From: Wyeomyia smithii
Lineage: Eukaryota; Arthropoda; Insecta; Diptera; Culicidae
Reading direction: 5' to 3'
DNA: 64,000 bases
Assembly: GCF_029784165.1 (NCBI RefSeq)
Contig: NC_073695.1
Coordinates: 104,588,255-104,652,254, forward strand
Below the pieces are notes generated by a model. That model ran no database searches, was not told the DNA's origin, and worked only from the letters and a program-made list of their open reading frames with translations. Below, piece after piece: positions 58,371 to 64,000 of the stretch (positions are counted from its first letter, which is position 1; each line of letters starts with the position of its first letter). The translations under genes were made by a program, and so were the position numbers.

Positions 58371-58641
58371 ACAATGCCGATGAAAGATAGAGTGGGATAG
58401 AAAACATAAAAGCCCTTGTCGTTTTTCATCGTCTCTAATTCCACCATCTATTTAGCTTCAGAATTGCTTGAAACCTGTATAATGTCTTAATTACCTTAGT
58501 GTATGCTGCGCCCTCTTGAACCGAGTTCTTCAGAAGCAAAGGTGTTGCATTATCTGTCGGCATACACAGAACCATCAAAGTTCTGTGGACGTTTGCTTGC
58601 ATGTCGTAAGCGTTTACAATCAAGCTCGCTAACAGCGTCTG
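58371..58641 (-). CDS. Candidate exon with short intron, unknown product
   Basis: On the minus strand an acceptor ATTTTCAG precedes ACGCTGTTAGCG (58641 down), opening TLLASLIVNAYDMQANVHRT and then LMVLCMPTDNATPLLLKN...GAAYTK with even codon use. It closes at a donor, AAG followed by GTAATT, near 58499. A pyrimidine-rich acceptor (CTATCTTTCATCGGCATTGTTAG) ends near 58372, and a further open stretch lies at 58370-58204 in two possible frames (starting KWFIDRTRR or VVYRQNKTGS). The exons are not recognised as any family. Both splice signals around the first one make it the best minus-strand candidate in the window. Confidence 0.33.
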
Positions 58642-58649
58642 AAAATTCG

Positions 58650-60230
58650 GGAAATAACCAAAAAAACAGGATTAGAAAATCGAATAATCAATTATGCTGT
58701 TAATTAGGATCAACGTTAATTCCGTCAGAAGAAGAAAGATCGGGGGAAGCTACCCGCAGTTATTCGCGGTCTATTATTAAATTCTGTTTCTGTTATTTGT
58801 CCCTAAAGTTTTTTATAAAAAATAAATTGCCTATGACGAGCATTTTTGGTAAGTTCCTGAATCTTTTTGATTAGAAAATGAAAGTAAGAAATCAAAAATC
58901 TAGTCAGCGCAACCTTGCAGCCAGCAGGAGCTTGAAGACCATCTAATATTTGGCGTATCTGAAATTGGGGTGTAGTCTATTTTGACTGCTTCAGACCCAC
59001 CGTCAAAAAGCGACGTTATCGATCATCCAAACACTTCAACTACACATACCACGCCAGGGAATCGTCGATTTAATCTCCGTTAAAAAAATCAACAGCACCA
59101 ACTCTTCATTCCACAAACCACTTTCTCTTTCGTTACACGTTTTTCTCCCTTTTAACGTGACTCAGTAAAGTTTATTTCTATTCTTGGACCGCAGGCCATT
59201 GGAATGGAAGCAATGCGCGACCGGCTGATGTGATGATTAATGGTCGTCAGAAGTTAAATCCACATAAACATAACCACAATGTGGTGGGAAACTAAGGTGT
59301 CCGAGGTGTCTACGATGGTCGCCTTGGCTACAGATTTAAAGCAGCACTCATTCGTCAGGCTGTCATTTACTCAAGCACGAAACGGTGCGCTATGTTGTTT
59401 CTTGTTCTTTTAGTGATTCGTTATCAAGTCAACGCCAGAGACAAAAACTGTTCCAAGAGGCTCGTGCTTGTCAGCTCAAAACTAACAACTTCCACTAAAA
59501 TCTTAATTGGATTCTTTCTAGTGAATCGAATTGGTTTAGAGTAGACATAGTGGTGACAGATTTTTGATTGGTGCTGTGTTTTATCACCAATTTCTTTCAC
59601 TGGGTTTAGGACAATGTAAATAATCCAATCCAATTTTATGGACTGTGGTGGGTACAGTATCGTTCATTCATGAAGGGCCAATTAGTAAGGTTAACTTGTA
59701 ATTGACGAATTAGTGAACTTTGAACAGATTAGTGAATTCGCTAGAACACCGTGTAAATGCTTAATGTTCTATTGTTTTTGATTTTGAAGAGAGTAAGTTA
59801 GGGTAGCAGCGAAAAAAAGGCGGTGCAAGGCTTCTTGATTAACCAACGATTAGCAGCACTAAGATTTGAGTTAGATGTGCTTACTGGATGTAACGAAGTC
59901 AGCTAATGAGGTTTCGGCAATATTTGAAAGGTTTATTGAATGGAGTACCGATTATTTTTATATTATGTTTTGAAGTAGAATACTTCTCTCAGGAAGTTCG
60001 GCTACATAGGGATGTGAAATGAAAATCTAAAACCGAAAAAAGTGAAAAATATGTCCAATTTCAAATGCTAATAAATCGGTTAGTATTCGATGGATTTCCT
60101 TCGTTCTTGCAGCAATAGATTGGAAAATCTTCTAAGATTCTTCCCAAAATTAGATAATTGTAATTTTATTATTTACACTATTTTACTATTGAAAATAGTC
60201 AAGCCCTATCAAAAGGAAAAATTCGACCTC
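58650..60230. other. Non-coding DNA, no gene recognised
   Basis: The 69-codon minus frame at 59424-59633 is unsupported. No inverted-repeat element or RNA gene was identified. Confidence 0.4.
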
Positions 60231-60310
60231 TGATTTGTCGTTATATGATTGCTTCCCAAGCACGGTCGACAGAATCATATACCTTGCAATTGAAAACACG
60301 CTATTTGGCC

Positions 60311-60374
60311 TATATAAGAGCCTGTTTCAGCCGAAACCGCTCATAATAGTTCTAGACAGCGACAACAGCAGTCG
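60311..60374 (+). promoter_or_regulatory. TATA + Inr + DPE-like core promoter
   Basis: TATATAAG at 60311-60318 lies 32 bases before the A (60343) of an initiator-like TCATAA (60341-60346). AGTCG at 60370-60374 falls exactly at +28 to +32 and matches the DPE consensus RGWYV. A histone-like 3' hairpin follows at 60530, so transcription would give an RNA of about 205 bases with at most a 22-codon frame (60423-60491). Confidence 0.45.
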
Positions 60375-60529
60375 TCCTTCCTTAGCAGCAGCATTAGCCC
60401 TGTGGTTGGTCACCACGTCTCAGATGCAGCGCGGTTTTTCTCAGCGTGTGTCGCCAGACTGCCATTATTCCCCCCGTGTTGAGGAAGCATGAAGATTGCC
60501 ATCAGAAAATCCAATTTTGGAAATCAAAA

Positions 60530-60570
60530 TGCCTTTTTCAAGGCAAATAAACAAGTCATTGAAAGTTAAT
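60530..60570 (+). terminator. Histone-like 3' stem-loop and purine box, unit 1
   Basis: TGCCTTTTTCAAGGCA forms a 6-bp stem with a TTTC loop, preceded by CAAAA and followed by AATAAACA. Fifteen bases downstream is GAAAG within ATTGAAAGTTAATA. Stem length, four-base loop and downstream purine box match the layout of replication-dependent histone pre-mRNA 3' ends (stem-loop plus histone downstream element). The stem sequence differs from the usual GGCYCT. Confidence 0.45.
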
Positions 60571-60711
60571 AATTTTTGACAACGCAAGCTAGCATTCTGT
60601 GTTGGATCCTAGCAATTTAAGTCTGTCGCGCCCGTCTAATTCACTGAATGTGAAATAGCTTCCACAGTGCATGTTGTCCGTAAATTCCACCACTATTAGG
60701 GCAGCTCAAAA

Positions 60712-60752
60712 TGCCTTTTTCAAGGCAAATAAACGGGTAATTGAAGGTTAAT
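60712..60752 (+). terminator. Histone-like 3' stem-loop and purine box, unit 2
   Basis: The same 16-base hairpin TGCCTTTTTCAAGGCA is preceded by CTCAAAA and followed by AATAAACGG and ATTGAAGGTTAATAA. It lies 182 bases after unit 1. No histone frame precedes it. Confidence 0.45.
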
Positions 60753-61560
60753 AATTTTCAAATTCTGTTGTAGTTGTCTAATTTTTACTTTATTTAGTAA
60801 ACCCCCCACTATAAGGGCAGCGCGAAGGCTGCGATCAGCATAACCGACTTTGAATAACAAACTGCCCTGTTAGAACGCATTCACAAAAGCAGTTAGTTCG
60901 ACTATGCAGAGCTAATATGAAGTCGATTCAATCAATCAGCATGAACAAAATTTCGTCGTCTCCCAGCTGCCAAGTTGCAACATGATGCAACACGCAATAG
61001 CGAGCAAACGTAATCGCTTGATGTTACAAGCCGCAATACGTTTAGGGGTAAAATCGCTGCGTGTGTGAGAGCACCATCGGTGTTTATTCGCTGGATACAA
61101 AAATCAAATGCGAATTGTGGAATAATTCGTGTGAAGAACATTACAAAATGGTAAAATTGAACAGAAAGGCGTGGCCTATTTCGTAGCACCCTTCGACTAA
61201 AAAAGAGTGTTTCTGGAAAAACTAGCTACATTCATTAGTCGGAAGGTGAACTGGATGGACCGTCCACAACGTTGACAGCAGTAGCAGCAGATATCAGCAC
61301 TCAGCAGTAACAGAGGATAGCAGCGGGTTGCGCCTGTGGCTGCCTTCAAATTAAACAAATCACTTGCCCTGTGGTTGGCCACCACGTCTCAAGCCTCTGC
61401 CAGGCTGAACGCTAACGCGAGCGACCGGGCGAGATTTTTGCCGTACATCAGCCGACACTTTCTCTAATGGAAAAGTTGGATCATTTTGTTCAGAAGAATA
61501 TTACTGTCGGTAATATTACAGAGATTCGATTGCATTATATCCGATATGGAATTGAATAAT

Positions 61561-61603
61561 TGTTCTTTTGAGGACAAATAAAACACTTAATTTGAAGAGT
61601 TAA
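61561..61603 (+). terminator. Histone-like 3' stem-loop and purine box, unit 3
   Basis: TGTTCTTTTGAGGACA forms a 6-bp stem (one G-T pair) with loop TTTG. It is followed by AATAAAACAC and TTTGAAGAGTTAATA, the same order as units 1 and 2 but with a changed stem. Both arms have changed while keeping pairing, which is suggestive of selection on structure, though divergence from a common repeat explains part of it. Confidence 0.4.
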
Positions 61604-61896
61604 TAGCTTTGGGTACCAGTAGCACTATGGTAACAGCCTCAGCGGTAGGTGCAGCCGGTACTTCCCTGAGGCCGATGTTATAAGGAGTAAATGGAAGCGG
61701 CACGGCGAAACAGTTCGGGTGTGCTTAGACGCGCGTCATTTTTTGTTGTTGATATTATTCCCCACATGAAACGACGCGCTTTCGTACGATAGCGGCGGTA
61801 TTAGCGGTAGATGCATTCGCCAACCCTCACTACAGTAAAGCCGTGCCTAATTTTCAATGTGAAAACACCTTTCTATTGTGTTGGCCGTGCGCATTA

Positions 61897-61931
61897 GCCA
61901 GGCTAAACGCGCATCTGCCAGGCTAAACGCG
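61897..61931 (+). repeat. Two 20-bp tandem units (GCCAGGCTAAACGCG)
   Basis: GCCAGGCTAAACGCG is repeated with a 20-bp period, and TGCCAGGCTGAACGC occurs at about 61.40 kb. It belongs to the repeat block of this region. Confidence 0.8.
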
Positions 61932-62154
61932 AAAAGCGGCGCGAACCGATTCGCCCGGCCGTAGGTTAATGTACAGTCGTAAGTAGAGCTGTGTAAAAGT
62001 ATTCTACTTCAACCTTGCGGTCGTGGCTTTGCACACAACCCTCCTGTGATTTTTTTTTTCTTGAACGGGAGGGTCGCTTGAATTTTTCATCCATTAAGGA
62101 CCTTGAAGGGCAGTTCGAACACATCGCGGTCCGTAAAATCATTTAAATACTATA

Positions 62155-62770
62155 CTGCCGGTACCCGGATAACTGTCCCATAATGAAAAACAACATGTAG
62201 AGAAAACAGCGATTTAATATTATCCGTGTATTTTCGGATTTCCAGCAATTACATCCAGAACCAATGACCATAACAGTTTCATGGCACCATAAGTTTATCG
62301 TTGAGAACAAAAAACCATGGATGGAATTGGTTTTACGTTATATAACTTGAAAAAAAGACAAAATGGGACAAAATTTGCGGGTACATTTCAGAAGTACTCA
62401 CATATTTTATCCCATCACATATAAATTCAACCAGCAACCGGCAGTATCATTGGCAACGCAGATTGTACTACAGAAAAACAACTAGTCTAGTTAATTAAAT
62501 GACATACTTATATATGCCCAAAATAATCCGATATACACTAATCTGGAGCAAAATTATATGCTTGCAGTTTGTAGCACTATGTAGTGGGACTGTAATGCGG
62601 GTACTTTCAATATGGGACAAAAACAACTTGGTATTTTTTCCATGTTTTTCCATACAAAAGTACAAATTTCAATTTTTTTTCCAGAAAATATGATAACAAT
62701 TAAGTCGATTCCCGATGTTAACTCAAAAGTGACCAAAATCAGTATGGGACAGTTATGCGGGTACCGGCAG
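62155..62770. mobile_element. MITE with TATA flanks and CTGCCGGTACCC termini
   Basis: The left end CTGCCGGTACCCGGATAACT and the complement of the right end CTGCCGGTACCCGCATAACT match over about 28 bp and continue GTCCCATA. TATA borders both sides (62151-62154, 62771-62774), suggesting a 4-bp target duplication. Internal copies of GCGGGTAC with GGGAC (about 62.36 and 62.59 kb) and an inner CCGGCAGTAT (62.44 kb) hint at a nested or composite element. A 136-codon minus frame crosses the right part without recognisable domain. Confidence 0.7.
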
Positions 62771-62774
62771 TATA

Positions 62775-64000
62775 GGCCTATACCAGCGGTAGGGTAAAGT
62801 TGCAAAACTGAGCAATGCTCTGCACTGCAAGTGATTGCATTGTTTTGTTTACCTTTTTTTCCTCTCTGCTTCGTACATAATCGCGAGCAGAAGTTGGGAT
62901 GCACCGCCTCACCGGCGTATTGCGTCATGTTTGCGTCGTTGCCGATAATGATCATTACCATCACATCACCGGCGGCGTGCTGGAAAACCTATGCGTCTCG
63001 AGGTTTTCTCCCCTTTTGGAACATCACTTATGCTTCGTTATGAGCGATGCGAAACAACTCTCGTGAACGATCAACTGGCACTTTTTGAGAGTGTTTGTTT
63101 TGCTCTATGTTTCGATTTGTGCCAACCTATATGTTAAGTACAATTGCGGTTTGTTTTCATAAACCTTATATGCTTTCGTAGTTTTAGAAAAGTGTTTTTT
63201 GCAATGAATCCCATAATTTCTTCCAGTGTGTCAACCATGTGAATTGCAACTTACGAGTTTTTTCTTTGAACCCAGAATGACTTGCCATTTAGCTTGGCAC
63301 ATTCCAAACGACAGCAAGATCAGACGATCAACAGCAGTTATTTTCCTTGGAAAGAAATAAAGAGAAAGTGTTGGGCATTAGCCGTTTAGTATTTTCAAGC
63401 TTCTTGAAAATCTCGAGTTCTTCGTCCTTGGATTTCTCGCCTCAATGAAAAGGTTGTTCTGTTTTTGTTCAATAGAAAAATTTTTATGCTAATAAAAATT
63501 ATTGACAATTTCGAAAAAAAGATCCAAGGTTTCCCAGCTTCCAAGTGCAGAAAATATTGGCGATTTACAAACTGGTTAAAAAATTCCGTTCAGGATGCGC
63601 CGACATTTTGCTCTGTGCCTGAAACTTCCATTGTGATGACACACACTAAATGAGTTTTATAATTGTAAAGATGCAGTTCTGGTATTGAACATGCATTTTT
63701 GCATCTCACTTATTTTATGTTGGCCCGTTTCCGCAAACATTGTGTCAATCATCAATCAAGGCTGCAAACCGTGCAGTTGAGGATGGGTAGAACTACCTTG
63801 AATGGACCACTTTCTTTAGTGGACTCTTCTGACGAAAAGACGAAAAAGCAATTCGTTTGAAATGATTGCTTTCATCGGAATAAGAATATCCTCGCTCTTG
63901 AATTTGCCTTAAAGTATCGTTGCTTGCAATACCCTGGTTTTCAAAGGCTTTACGGCCAATCTTGATCCATTACATAATTTTGGTTGGTTCAGTTTTCTAA
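62775..64000. other. Non-coding DNA, no gene recognised
   Basis: Short frames (62831-63043, 63465-63653) lack motifs and splice support. Nothing else can be defended in this stretch. Confidence 0.4.

Larger units (their letters stand above)
60235..61950 (+). repeat. GC-richer block of diverged repeat units
   Basis: Repeated words show internal duplication. CCCTGTGGTTGGYCACCACG occurs at about 60399 and 61367. Histone-type hairpin units occur at 60530, 60712 and 61561. CACTATTAGGGCAGC and CACTATAAGGGCAGC occur near 60.69 and 60.81 kb. GCCAGGCTAAACGCG occurs twice at 61897-61931, with a variant near 61.40 kb. There is no frame with a recognisable protein; the 85-codon plus frame at 60235-60492 and the minus frames at 60932-61385 look accidental. 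It could be a decayed gene cluster with multiple promoter and 3'-end copies. Confidence 0.5.

Noticed and set aside
60235..60492. 85-codon plus frame over the promoter-like segment
   Set aside because: It runs through the TATA box and predicted leader; no domain, and the promoter/hairpin reading explains the region better.
1..64000. CRISPR array, bacterial operon, tRNA or rRNA gene
   Set aside because: No regularly spaced short repeats, ribosome-binding sites or complete cloverleaf were found; the only Pol III box matches belong to SINEs.

Overview
The window is AT-rich eukaryotic DNA that looks like a culicine mosquito genome, most likely Aedes. I judge this from the non-LTR retrotransposon clades (an RNase H-encoding I-like element, an RTE relic, CR1/Jockey-type relics), a Tc1/mariner family of the ITmD37E type, tRNA-derived SINEs, many short inverted-repeat (MITE-like) elements, and arthropod Inr/DPE core promoters. 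No database search was possible, so the species assignment is inference. Nearly all of the window is non-coding, intergenic or intronic. Most short open frames in it look like chance.

Layout. 0-24 kb: MITEs (1.49, 4.30, 7.24, 9.34 and 14.7 kb), a degenerate tandem array (2.5-3.4 kb), a DD37D transposase relic (6.6 kb), a 0.3-kb direct duplication split by a SINE (16.8 and 18.1 kb), a purine tract (18.5-19.2 kb), a LINE reverse-transcriptase relic (20.7 kb) and two back-to-back foldback elements (21.3-23.1 kb). 23.7-24.6 kb: the best host-gene signal, an Inr plus DPE promoter, a 5' leader and a tiny first coding exon (MKLYFV) ending in a perfect splice donor. 29.2 kb: an exact 141-bp tandem duplication. 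33.5-36.6 kb: an RTE retrotransposon relic on the minus strand, interrupted by a deleted mariner copy that is itself interrupted by a SINE. 39.6 and 43.9 kb: two possible coding exons. 46.0 kb: another LINE relic.

47.26-53.41 kb is the dominant feature: a full-length, apparently intact non-LTR retrotransposon. It has an Inr/DPE internal promoter, ORF1 with three zinc knuckles, ORF2 with endonuclease, reverse transcriptase and RNase H, a poly(A) tail and a 9-12 bp target-site duplication. Downstream, 53.6-55.7 kb holds a second mariner copy interrupted by a 1.04-kb inverted-repeat element. The two mariner copies serve as empty and filled sites for each other's insertions. 58.2-58.6 kb (minus) has an exon-like pair. 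60.2-62.0 kb is a repetitive, GC-richer block with a TATA/Inr/DPE promoter and three hairpins closely resembling replication-dependent histone mRNA 3' ends, but no histone reading frame that I can recognise. 62.15-62.77 kb is another MITE, related to the one at 4.3 kb.

Functionally, the only gene set that acts together is ORF1/ORF2 of the retrotransposon (RNA binding plus target-primed reverse transcription). The other transposon pieces are dead relics or non-autonomous elements. Host gene content is limited to one probable first exon and a few candidate exons without recognised products.
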